From Agapanthus africanus (Eukaryota > Streptophyta > Magnoliopsida > Asparagales > Amaryllidaceae), in NCBI GenBank assembly GCA_030015575.1, contig JASDDO010000028.1, forward strand, positions 22,733,154 through 22,797,153: DNA of 64,000 bases, in the 5' to 3' direction. The notes beneath the pieces were generated by a model that was given only the letters and a program-made list of their open reading frames with translations, searched no databases and was not told where the DNA came from. This document shows positions 42,555 through 53,036 of the stretch, piece after piece. Every line of letters begins with the position of its first letter. Position 1 is the first letter of the stretch. Position numbers and translations under genes: made by a program.

Positions 42555-45500
42555 ATGTCTTTCGATCTCTCTTTCCCGTTTGTTCGATCAGAAGGAGGGT
42601 TTCCTGGAGCACCTGTAGACCGGGAGGTCCTAGCTTTGATCAGAGACCATGACCCAGAACATAAGAATTTTCACCTCTGGGGGTTATGGTATAATCAGAT
42701 TATTAAGGTTCGACAAAGCTTTACGTGCGCGGTACCCTCGGAGCCCATCATGGCGATCCATTACGCTGACCCACCCCTGGTGAACTATGTCGTGAAGATA
42801 GTTAATTGGACTTCAGAAGGCCTTCTTCATCCCGCTACAGCTTCGATACCCGTTCAGCCTCCTATGGCTTTAGATACCATAGGATAACGTATCTGTCAAG
42901 GCGAGGCACGACCGTGGGGACAACCCTATATAATTGGTCTGATCCCTCGTCATCCGACTGGTTATCTGCAGTGGGCTCGCTACATTTTGTCAGCAAAAAA
43001 GTCGCATTTGTTGAGGCTTGAGTTGTATCCCGCCATTTACGCTTCTCTTTTCCATTATCCTACGCTTCCCGCCCGGTGGGTTAAAGCCTTTTTGGAGCAG
43101 TGGAATATCCCTACTCACACCTTCCTTTCATTGGACCGAGAAGTATCAATCTCCCTAGAGGAATTTGCGGATGTTTCTGGCTTACCGGTCATAGGGGAGC
43201 ATTATGAGGAGCTACTTCCCACAGATGAATAAGTTTTCGGTGCCAAGCCAGTGATGACGGGCCTTACTCCGTTGAATGCCGTTCAACACCAATTTCCGTG
43301 TTTGATCAAAGTGTTGAATATCTACGAGGGTTTTTTCCTCGAATCTGGGAGCCGCGGGGTTAGTTTCGAGGATTTCATCGCTCGCTTTCTTCACCCAAAA
43401 ATCCTCTCGAAGGAGGCTGTTAAATTCGCCATGCTTGACAACCCTTTTGGCTTAGGTTTAGACAACCTGCCAACGACGGAGGTAGATCAGAAGAGTTTCT
43501 TCCATCCCAACTCTCCAGTTGTTCCTTTTGCGGAGATTGCAGTCCCTGGGATGGATGAGGAAGCATTCTTTTTGGGATTTCTTGGGCTATGGTTGAGTTG
43601 GTTCGCGCTCTCGATGCACATTCGCCGTATGAGGCCATCTGTCTTTTATTCGGCTCACCGAATGACTATTGGAGTGAAAGTGGCTGTCGGGGTCGCCGGC
43701 TTAGCCCATTTTTATTATGGCCTTAGTCAAGCGGCGGATACTACTGAACCCGACGTACAGCATGTGAACTTCTCGATGCATTACTTCATGTCATGGCTCG
43801 AGCTACATGCACTTGGCATTTTTGGTATTCACAAAAGGCCTTCATTTTATGACCGGTGCAACTTCCCCCGTATTATGCAATTAGTTGGCGCATCAATTGT
43901 AAATCCATCACCGCGGGATGCTAGAGGTTTGCTCCTTCGTCTCCGCACGGTTGGAGACGGCATGACCTTTACCAACAAGGTTTTAACCATCGGAAAAGAG
44001 TCCGCCACAACGGTGCGGCCATTGCAGGACATCTTTAAAGATGGAGCCTCAGTTTTGAAAGCTCAGGAGACCCTCCATTTATATTCAATCAGACCGGGCT
44101 TCTTAGTGTTTAGGCAAAATGATGCGTCGCTTTTCATGAGATACAATCCGCATCGTTTTGCCCAACAATTGAGCTATAATCAAGGAGTTCTGCTGGAGGC
44201 TTTCTTGCTAGAACCCACTACCACTGAAGAGGGGATGCGGAACGCGCTGCATCACTTCATGCGCTTAAATACGGGCTCTCACTTCTTTATCAGCGAGTCG
44301 AGCTGCGTCTCGAGGATCCTTAATGTGTATACGGCGTGGTACCAGCATTCGATGGGCGTCGTTATTAAGGAAGAAAGGCGGCTGCTGCTCGATCGCAAAA
44401 GTGCACCTCTTTCCAGTGATCGCAACGTCCCTTTGAAGCAACGGACCAGTGTCCCCCCTCCACTAAGAGAAGTCGTTGCAGTCGAGCCTCCACGTGTGCT
44501 AAGCCCTACGCATGGGTTGCCCCGTGCTCTTGTGGAGACGGTAGATGTACCATCGGTGCCCCGTGCTCCCGCGGAGACGGTAAATGTAGCTTCCCCAAAA
44601 TCTGGCATGGGCTCAGATATCGGGACTCGTCGCCCCAAAGTGCCCGCCAAGCGTAAGCTTGTACTTGCCGCGACTGGAGCTCGCGCGCAGAAGAGGAAGA
44701 AGAAGTCGGTCCTCTCCCTAGATGCTGTACTCGTCCTGGAGCCTCAGGCTCCTTATAACGAGGGCCTGAGCGAATATGGAACAAATGAGGATCTCTTCAT
44801 AGCGCCAGAAGACACTGATCTTGAGACCGCTATTGCAGCTTCTGTGCGATCCGTGACCCACCAAGCGGAAATATCCACCCTCATGCAATCAAGTAAACAT
44901 CAGTTGCACCTTGTTATTGCATTATATCTTTATTTTCATTATCTTGTCTTGGCTGACATTTTTCCTTTTGTAACAGGCTTTACCACTGAAGAGGCTCTGG
45001 CGGCTTCCCTCATGACCTTCGAGGAGGAGGAGAGGAATCACGCTTTGTTGGGCATTGGTATGTCTCGGCTCATTGCATCTTCATTCTCCTTTCTTATGGA
45101 CAATCTAATCCCTTCTTTACCTTATCGCAGGGACCACAATGCCAATCCCACAAGGTGATGCAGAGATTCTTCCCGGGCCAGCCACCGAAGTCCCGACCTC
45201 TTCGGCATTGCCGAAAGAGGCCTTGCTCAAACGACCGATGACGGAAGCCTTGACGGCTCCAGAGGTAACCCTGGGTGCGGACGATGACGTCCTGTTGCTG
45301 GAGGCGTCTAGAAGGTCCGCTTTGACGGCCCGGGCAGAAAGGAAGCGCCGAATGCGCGCGGCAAGGGGGCGTAGTGCTGCCTTAACCGCGGGTGCGGGTT
45401 CGAGCACCGCTACTCCTGCCCCTACTCCCTCAGATGAATCTCCGGCTGCTTTGTCCACTGCTTACAGACGGGCAGCATGTGCGGCTTGGGAAGCAAACGG

Positions 45501-47383
45501 AAGATCAACTCAAGGTAATGTGACATGGGGTTCCATTGTCAAAGTTTTAAATTACCAGTTCTCATATATCTTATCTTGCAGGGCTAAGTCTTACCGAAGA
45601 AGTGGCGGCGACCGCTGATCCTGTGGTAGCGGTAGAGAAGGTAGCTATGATTGCCGAACCCGAGGCGGCAGGAGGCGAGGTGGCTGCAATTGCCGAGCTC
45701 AAGGTAGCGGCTGGTGAGAAAGTCACAATTACTGTGCCTGAGATAGCTACCACTTCCAAGCCCGAGGTGGCGATGGGTGAGACGGCTACCATTGTTGAGC
45801 TCGAGGTGGCGGCGGGTGAGACGGCTACAATTGCTGAGCCCGAGGTGGCGGCGGGTGAGACGGCTACAATTGCTGAGCCCGAGGTGGCCGCTCTCTCTCA
45901 AGAGTCGGGCACTGCCCCAATCATCGCTCTTCCCGCCTACGGTTCTTTGCCATCTCCTGGAGTCGCAAGCGTTACGACGACTCTTGTAGAGTCGGGGGAT
46001 GAGGCGACAGGAGGTAAGACCATCCCAATGGAGGAGGGAGAAGTCGTCGCTGTATCAAGTGGCGCCTTCGTTGCGGTTCCGACTGGCGACTCATCAGGTA
46101 GATTTTGGGTCATTGCTTTTCTTTTTATTCTGCAACCCTTTTCAATCTTTCCTGACAGTATTTATCTTGTTTCTAATGCAGGTGTGGCGAGCGCTGAGGT
46201 CGCGCTACCCGAGGCAATGCCATCAGCTACCGTTTTGACGGTGACTCCTAGTTTACCTTCTCTCACACCGTCTCAGATGTTGGAAGGTACGGATTTGTGA
46301 CCCATCAGTCTTACTTCTAGGATGTATAATTTATGTACTGACATTACATTACTGCGTCTTTGCAGGAGTCCTTTTTGACCACCTGTATCAGGTGCTGCAT
46401 CTACACTTCTTCTTCCTGTCAGAGATTAGTCCGCCAGGTGGTGTTGGTGAGTATATTTTCTAAACGACGTCCGTTCTTTAACGGGCAGTCACATTATTAC
46501 TAATCCCTTTTTGTATTGCTTATAGCCCTACAAATCGAAGGCGGGGAAGCGGCTATCGTTGCGCCACCAGTACTCCTAGCTCTACCTCCCGTTGCAGCCG
46601 GTATAGTAGACTCTATTTTTTTGTGTATTTTTTTATTTCTCGAGTCGTGATCTGATTGTGATTTGTTTTGCAGCGGTCACATCGACTCCAGTCCCGTTCG
46701 AGTCTCGCGTCATAATGCCGGCCGAACCCTTTTCTATATGTCCATCCTCGAAGGGTGCCGTAAATAGTTTGCGCATGTTAAGCGACTGCATTGAGGAGCT
46801 TGACGTGGAGGCTCCTACATTTTCTGTGGACTTTGCTGTGGAGGTTAATCTAATGCTGGCGACGCTTATGAACTTCCATAATGAAGGCATTGTCGAGTCT
46901 TGGGTTAACCACTGCCGGAAGATTGAGGCCTGCTTGCACGAGCTTGAGCTTATGCGTCCTGCCTCTGAGATTCAGGCTTTGAACTCCCAGCGGGCTGCAT
47001 GGGTTGAGCAGAGCGTTCCGTTCCTTCGCCATTTCGAACGAGAGGCAACCCTTAAGCGAAAGGAACGTGAGGCGACTTCCGCAGAATCTGTTCAACTGCG
47101 CGCTGAGGTTGCAGCAAATGCTGCCCAGCTAAACTCCATCTTTGAAAACCTTCAACGATGTATCTCTGATGGGCTGGTGTTGAGGAAGAAGCTTGATCTT
47201 AGTGAGCAGGTTGTGCAGAGTCAGGAAGCTGCTCAGCAGGAAATTGATCAGAAACTTTCATCCTGTCTGCAGCAACGGGCCCAAATTGAAGCAGAGCTGG
47301 CCGCAGCGGCTGATCGTGAGAAGGAGTTGAGAGGAGTGCGCGAGCAGCTAGCTGATTTATTGAAGACGCCTCCCTCCCAGTAG
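42555..47383 (+). pseudogene. Tat-1 antisense extra gene: plant-mobile-domain-like protein, eight exons
   Basis: Opposite strand to gag-pol. Exons 42555-44892, 44977-45057, 45131-45514, 45582-46097, 46182-46286, 46366-46446, 46526-46600 and 46674-47383; all seven introns are GT-AG, 67-84 bp and phase 1. The product would be about 1430 residues. Exon 1 has the plant-mobile-domain pattern: WNIPTHTFLSLDREVSISLE followed by EFADVSGLPVIGEHYEELLP, then a long helical region with HYFMSWLELHALGIFG. Exons 3-7 encode Ala/Glu/Pro-rich linkers with basic KRKKK. The last exon ends in a coiled coil (residues of about the last 110). Two in-frame stops, TAA 42885-42887 and TAA 43230-43232, break exon 1. Extra antisense ORFs downstream of pol are known in Tat elements; function unknown. 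Confidence 0.78.
45598..45896 (+). repeat. Protein-coding 39-bp tandem repeats in exon 4
   Basis: Repeats of about 13 residues, GETATIAEPEVAA type, with the last three units nearly identical at DNA level (45779-45896) and earlier units diverged. They form a flexible acidic linker in the antisense gene product. Confidence 0.75.
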
Positions 47384-47839
47384 ATGTTTTTGTATAGATT
47401 GCACACTTGTAATCTTTGAATAATATGTATCCATTTTTACTCTTTTATATGATTTGCCTTGTACTCAATTGAATTCATGAATAAAAGATACACATTTTTT
47501 GTTCTACTGTTGCTTTCTTCTCCTTGCCGTGTTGTTGCCATGTGATTTTGGCAAGTGTGGACTGTAGATAGTATATAGCTGTCCATCTTGGACTCTTTGT
47601 AGGGTGGTGATGGCTTAGAAAACAGGGTTAGGATCTGTCACCTAAGACTTTTCAATTTTATGAGCCGTGAGGGTCTCATAAAGATTTTTCTCCCTACGAG
47701 TCGTGAGGATCTCGCAGGTGTATTTTCTCCTTAGGAATCTTGAGGATTCCCAAGTGCGTTTTCCCTTATAAATCGTAAGGATCTTATAAGAGAGTTTTCT
47801 TCCTTACGAATCGAGAGGACCCGCAAGTGTTTAGTGGGA
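47384..47839. repeat. 3' UTR of the antisense gene and first copy of a dispersed repeat
   Basis: AATAAAAGATACAC near 47480 could be the poly(A) signal of the antisense gene. From about 47620 a segment ACAGGGTTAGGATCTGTCAC with TATGAGCCGTGAGGGTCTCA and GAGTCGTGAGGATCTCGCAG recurs at 48958-49140 and 49300-49500. Confidence 0.6.
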
Positions 47840-47845
47840 TTGACA

Positions 47846-48410
47846 TGTAGATGACGTACTTCCGAAACGGGGTCATATGGATGACGTATTTCCATGATGG
47901 GGTTATGTGGATGACGTATTTCCGAACGGGGTCATGTGGATGACGTATTTCCGAACGGGGTCATGTGGATGACGTATTTCCAAACGGGGTCATATGGATG
48001 ACGTATTTCCGAGCTGGGTCATTTGGATGACGTATCTCCGAACCGGGTCATTTGGATGACGTATTTCCGAACGGGGTCATGTGGATGACGTATTTCCGAA
48101 CGGGGTCATATGGATGACGTATTTCCGAACAGGGTCATGTGGATGACGTATTTCCGAACGGGGTCATGTGGATGACGATTTCCGAACGGGGTCATATGGA
48201 TGACGTATTTCCGAAGGGGGTCATGTGGATGACGTATTTCTGAGCGGGGTCATGTGGATGACGTATTTCCGAGCGGGGTCATGTGGATGACGTATTTCCG
48301 AATGGGGTCATGTGGATGACGTATTTCCGAACGGGGTCATGTGGATGACGTATTTTCGAGTGGGGTTATGTGGATGACGTATTTTCGAGTGGGGTTATGT
48401 GGATGACGTA
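47846..48410. repeat. 29-bp tandem array carrying TGACGT (about 19-20 units)
   Basis: Unit GGATGACGTATTTCCGAACG followed by GGGTCATGT, 29 bp. Units are directly adjacent with no spacers and small substitutions; homogeneity is highest in the centre. Each unit holds TGACGTA, a TGA-bZIP/CRE-like core. It lies between the 3' ends of pol and the antisense gene. Confidence 0.88.
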
Positions 48411-49917
48411 GTGTCTGAGACGAATATTGAAGTGGTCTCTGGGTTATCTGTGAACCGTTGAGATTTTGGCTTCTTCTTCTGAGGGAGCCTGGGGAGGGAA
48501 GGTGTGATTCCTTCATTGTTTGCGCCCCTGGATTGTATATAGGGATGGATGTGATATCACCTGTCGGGCAAAAAATTTTATTTTATTTTATTTCTTTCCG
48601 TGATGCTCTATCATTTCAGCTTTTATATCGCGAAGGACGCGATTGCCCAATCATTTCGGCTATTTTTTGCGGTGCCCAATCATTTCGGATATTTATTTTA
48701 TTTTTTTAATCGTTGCTTTTTATTGCGAGTTGCCCAATCATTTCGGCTATTTTGCATGCATATATTTTTACTTGCTGATTTTATTGCAAGTTGCCCCATC
48801 ATTTCGGCTATTTCGTATGCATGTGTGGCTCGCTAACTTCTTGCTGCAAGCTTGGAATTAGACACCGATTTCGGCATCAGCACCGCTACAACTGGGATAT
48901 TGCCAGGAGCGAATCATCATTTGCCTCTGTCGATATCGAACAAAGGTGGCTTAGCGAACAGGGTTAGAGTCCTGTCAACTATGGCTTTTGACTTCATGAG
49001 CCGTAAGGGTCTCATAAAGGTATTTCTCCCTACAAGTCGTGAGGATCTCGTAGGTGCATTTTCTCCCTAGGAATCGTGAGGATTCCTAAGTGCATGTTCT
49101 CTTATAAGTCATAAGGATCTTAGAAGAGTGTTTTCTCCTTATAAGTCGAGAAGACTTATAAGGGTTGTTCACCATGTAGACATATCCCTAGTCATGGATG
49201 GGACTTTGTTAGGGAAATGTTTATTCGCGCCCGTGGATTGTATACAAGGGTCAGCATTGAGCCGCTTGTAGGACAGTGCTGGAGGTTGTGGGGGCTGCTT
49301 AAGAATAGGTTTAGGTCCCTGTAGCTTAAGACATTCAAATCTTATGAGCCGTGAGGGTCTCATAAGAGGGTTCTCCTTACGAGTCGTGAAGATCTCGCAA
49401 GTGTAATTTCTCCTTAGGAATCGTGGGGATCCCTAAGCGTGTTGCTCCTTTGTGAGTCGTAAGGATCTCACGCAGGTGGTTTCTCCTTACAAAGTTGAGA
49501 GGACCTTGCAAATGTCTTTTAACGAGATTGCGCCCTTTCGGGTTTTCACAAAACTCGCCGGTAGCCCTGCCGTTTTTACTCACGAAGCCCTTTTGGGTTT
49601 TCATCCGTGCCCTTTTTTCTTATGGACATACTTTTCTTTTATCAGCTTTGGGATGCTGCAATCCACCATAGTTTATCGACATCTCGGTCAACAACTAGTT
49701 TTAGGACACAGTGGTCCATCGTTATTTTAAGAACGTTTCAGTCCGTTGTTAGTTTAAGGACGTCTCGGCCCGTTGTTAATTTAAGGACGTTTCAGTCTGC
49801 TATTAGTTTAAGGACGTTTCGGTCCGTTAGCCAGCTACTACTTATAAAGTTTAGGCTTAGGAAGATAGCGAGCGGACACAGTCGTCGTCATCTATCGTTG
49901 ACCTAGGTCGTGACTCG
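48411..49917. repeat. Non-coding repeats between array and pol end
   Basis: About five copies of GCCCAATCATTTCGGCTATTTT (48615-48820, irregular spacing). The second and third copies of the ~170-bp GAGCCGTGAGGGTCTCATAA repeat lie at 48958-49140 and 49300-49500. Four or five 28-bp units of TTAGTTTAAGGACGTTTCGGTC type at 49690-49835 resemble the repeats in the Tat-1 LTR. No gene seen. Confidence 0.7.
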
Positions 49918-51183
49918 TCAGGCATAGTACTTTTTCAGGAAGCGACCGTTTATAGGCCTGAAAGGTCTTTCACCATTCATGTCCATGAGTAGATAGGCCC
50001 CACCCTGATAGACCTTGTCTATGATATACGGGCCTTCATAGTTCGGCTAGAATTTCCCCCGTTTGGCACGATTGGAGATCATAGGTCTTTTGACCGCTAG
50101 CACGAGTTCGCCTTGGCGGAATGTTCTCGGCCTAGTCAATCTTTCATATGAGCGCGTCATCTTTGTTTTATAAGCCTCCAGATTTTGTTGCGCTATGAGC
50201 CGAATTTCATCAAGGGCATCGAGCTCCTCAATTCGAAAGTGAGCATTCTCTTCGTCCGTTAGCTCGTAGTGAACTGTCACTCGTAAAGAGGGTAGCTTTA
50301 TCTCGAGGGGAAGTACCGCCTCTATACCGAATACCAATGCGTACATCGTTGTGTTCGTGGCCGTTTTGAACGTAATTCGATATGCCCAGAGAGCTTCATG
50401 CAATCTCTCGTGGCAGTCATTCTTATTTCAAGACACCGTCTTTTTCACGATCTTCATCAAGGTCTTGTTAAAATCCTTAGCTCGGGGATTATAGACCGAG
50501 GAGTATCTCCAGTCTATATTATGCTATTGTGCGAAGAGGTTGATCTTGTGGCTTCTATAGGCTGGCCCGTTATCGGAGATAATCCGTCGCGGAGTGCCAA
50601 ACCGATAAATGACGTGTGTATTGAAGAAATGGAGGATATTCTCCGTCTTCACTTCCCTCAGCGGTACTGCTTCTGCCCATTTGGAGAAGTAATCAGTTGT
50701 AGCCAAAATGAATCGATGTCCTCTGGACGATGCTGGTTCGATGGGGCCGATTATGTCAGTTCCCCACATTTCGAACGGCCAGCTAGCCACCATTGGATGT
50801 AGTGGATTCGGATGATGATGGATAAAGTCTCCGTGAATCTGGCACGAGTGGCACTGCTTCGCGTATTCGAGGCAGTCTTGGATCATTGTGGGCCAATAAT
50901 AACCCATCCGTTTGATCTTCAGCTTCATCTTCGGCCCGGCTTGGTGAGAACCGCAGAGTCTGTCATGAGTTTCTTGGATGACTCTCTTTTCCTCTTCAGG
51001 TCCCAGGAATCTTAGCCATAGAGAATCAAATGATCTTTTATACAGAGTATCATTGACAAAAGCAAAAGACAAAGCTCGTTTTATAAGCTGATGTCTTGAA
51101 GACGCATCTTCAGGCGTTCGATGGGATTTGAAGTAGTCTATAAAAACTTCCCTCCAATCTTTAGCCTTCTCCTGGTCTTTTAT
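49918..51183 (-). pseudogene. Tat-1 integrase, catalytic Glu missing
   Basis: HHCC domain HDRLCGSHQAGPKM with CHSCQIHGD. The core has WGTDIIGPIEP (first D) and RIISDNGPAYRS (second D). Where the family has a Glu-containing loop before FNKTL, the sequence reads YNPRAKDFNKTLMKIVKKT at about 50450-50480, several residues short and without Glu. Stops at 50524-50526, about 50438 and 50047-50049. The C-terminal part ends PFRPINGRFLKKYYA at 49918. Confidence 0.87.
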
Positions 51184-51771
51184 TTATAGAGTCATTTTCT
51201 CGGTCGCTCCCTTTTCTTCGGGCGGTTCCGGAGATATTTCTGCCGGTGCGAGAACCCGACGGCTTTGCACAACGATCCTTACGTCATCGAGGTTCTCGTC
51301 AGCCAATTCTTTAGCGAGCATGGCTAATGCATCTGCCTTGCTATTTTCCGCACGTGGTATGCTTTCCAGTGTGTAGGATGGAATTTGAGTCAGTAATCGT
51401 TTCACTCTCTCGCCGTACTTTACCAGCTCAGGCTTGCACGTCTGATAGTCGCTGTTTACTTGACTAACGATCAGTTGGGAGTTTCCGTATATGAGCAGGT
51501 TTTCAATTCCCATGTCGATAAAGATCTCGAGACCTACTATCAAAGCTTCGTATTCGGCTTCATTGTTCATTCTCAGCTCTGTCAAGGAGAAGGCGAAGCA
51601 CATTATCCCTCCTTGAGGAGTTACGAAGATGAGGCCTACCCCTAATTTGATTATAGGGGTGCTTTGTTTGCGCTTCTTCATGGAAGACGCTCCATCAAAA
51701 TAAAGTTCCCACCGGGTGTTACCACCGTTGATCGTATCAAACGCATGTTCGTCTGGCAGTTTGCAATTCAA
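51184..51771 (-). pseudogene. Tat-1 archaeal-type RNase H (second RNase H)
   Basis: WELYFDGASSMKKR, GVGLIFVTPQGGIMCFAFSL, NNEAEYEALIVGLEIFIDMG and AENSKADALAMLAKELA give the aRNH signature that marks the Tat lineage. Asp (YFDGAS), Glu (EAEYEAL) and Asp (KADAL) are present, but the third catalytic Asp of GDSQL is Asn (GNSQL, codon at 51481-51483). TAA at 51184-51186, then the frame continues. Confidence 0.88.
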
Positions 51772-52271
51772 AGGAGAATCGGCAGGTATTGGATCTCAGC
51801 GAGGAAGTCGGCGATGACCTGGCCTTTCACTGATTTAAGAGGCCGATAAGTTATCGAGAATTCCATCAAGAGAAGGGCCCATTTAGTGAGTCGTCCTGTT
51901 AATATGGCCTTCGACATCAAGTACTTGAGAGGATCCACTTTTGATATGAGATAGACCTCATGTGCCAATGCATAGTGTCTGAGTTTTGTTATTGCGAATA
52001 TCAACGCCAGGCAGTGTTTTTTGATGGGAGAGTAATTGCTTTCTGCCCCCAGTAGAACTCGACTCAGATAGTAGAGGGCTCTCTCCTTCCCTTGGTCATT
52101 CTCTTGTTCCCATAGCGCGCCCAAAGAACCTTCGAGGGCTGTTGTATACAGAATGAGAGGCTTTCCTTTGACCGGAGCGGCCAGTACTGGCGGATTCCGC
52201 AGGTACTGCTTGATTTCATCCAGTGCGCTTTGGAATTTGTGATCCCAGATGAATGGGGTTCCCTTTTTCAT
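51768..52271 (-). pseudogene. Tat-1 RT-linked RNase H
   Basis: FQSALDEIKQYLRNPPVLAA, ERALYYLSRVLLGAESNYSP, CLALIFAITKLRHY and KGQVIADFLAEIQ identify the Ty3-type RNase H. The first catalytic Asp region reads ILYTTALEGSLGA, so its Asp appears lost, as is common for this degenerate domain in elements with a second RNase H. A frameshift at about 51772 leads to the next domain. Confidence 0.82.
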
Positions 52272-53036
52272 CAGGTGACTGTAAGGACGGCACTTGCCTG
52301 AGAGATTGGCTATAAATTTCCGGATATATTCGAGCTTTCCTTAGAGAGACCGCAGCTGCTTGAGAGTCCTTGGCGGAGGCATTTCCATAATCGCCTTGAT
52401 CTTTGACGGATCTATCTCGATGCCTCGGTGTCGGATGATGAATCCCAGGAATTTGCCCGAGGAAACTCCGAACGCGCATTTGGGAGGGTTCATCTTCAGG
52501 TTGTATTGCCGAAGGCGCTGAAACACGATCTTCAGATGCTCTAAATGTTCCTCGTATGACTTGCTTTTAACTACGAGGTCTTCGATAAAGAATTCGATGA
52601 TTTCATGTATGAGGTCGTCGAAAATCTTCGTCATAGCCCTCTGATAAGTGGCGCCGGCGTTCTTTAGACCGAAGGGCATCACCTTGTAGTAGAATATGTC
52701 CAAAGGAGTCCGGAAAGCGGTATGCTTCTGGTCTTTGGGATGCATCTTTATCTGATCGTATCCTGATGAGCCGTCCATAAAGGAGAAAACTTCATGAGTG
52801 GACGTATTGTCTATCATCAGCTCAGTGACTGGTACTGGAAAGTCGTCCTTTGGGCAAGCTTTGTTAAGATCCCGAAAGTCCACATTTATACGCACCGTTC
52901 TATTTTTCTTCATCACTGGGAAGATATTGGCGATCCTGTCAGGATACTGAACCTCTTGGATGGAACCGGAGTCGATTAGCTTCTTGACCTCGACGTTGAT
53001 GCTCATCTTAAGCTCGAGCAGCATTCTTCTCGGCGC
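52272..53036 (-). pseudogene. Tat-1 reverse transcriptase, active site FIED
   Basis: RT motifs INVEVKKLIDSGSIQEVQYP, VRINVDFRDLNKACPKDDFP, FSFMDGSSGYDQIKMHPKDQ and YYKVMPFGLKNAGATYQRAM are complete. The active-site box reads FFIEDLVVKSK (FIED at 52578-52589), where the lineage has Y-I/V-D-D, so the first catalytic Asp is Glu. TAA at 52341-52343 follows TLKQLRSL; the frame continues into RNase H. Confidence 0.88.

Noticed and set aside
45571-45901. Minus-strand ORFs opposite exon 4 of the antisense gene
   Set aside because: Shadows of the 39-bp coding repeat; the plus-strand frame joins neighbouring exons correctly while these do not.
47846-48410. CRISPR-like array
   Set aside because: The 29-bp units are contiguous with no spacers and the DNA is plant nuclear; it is a simple tandem repeat.
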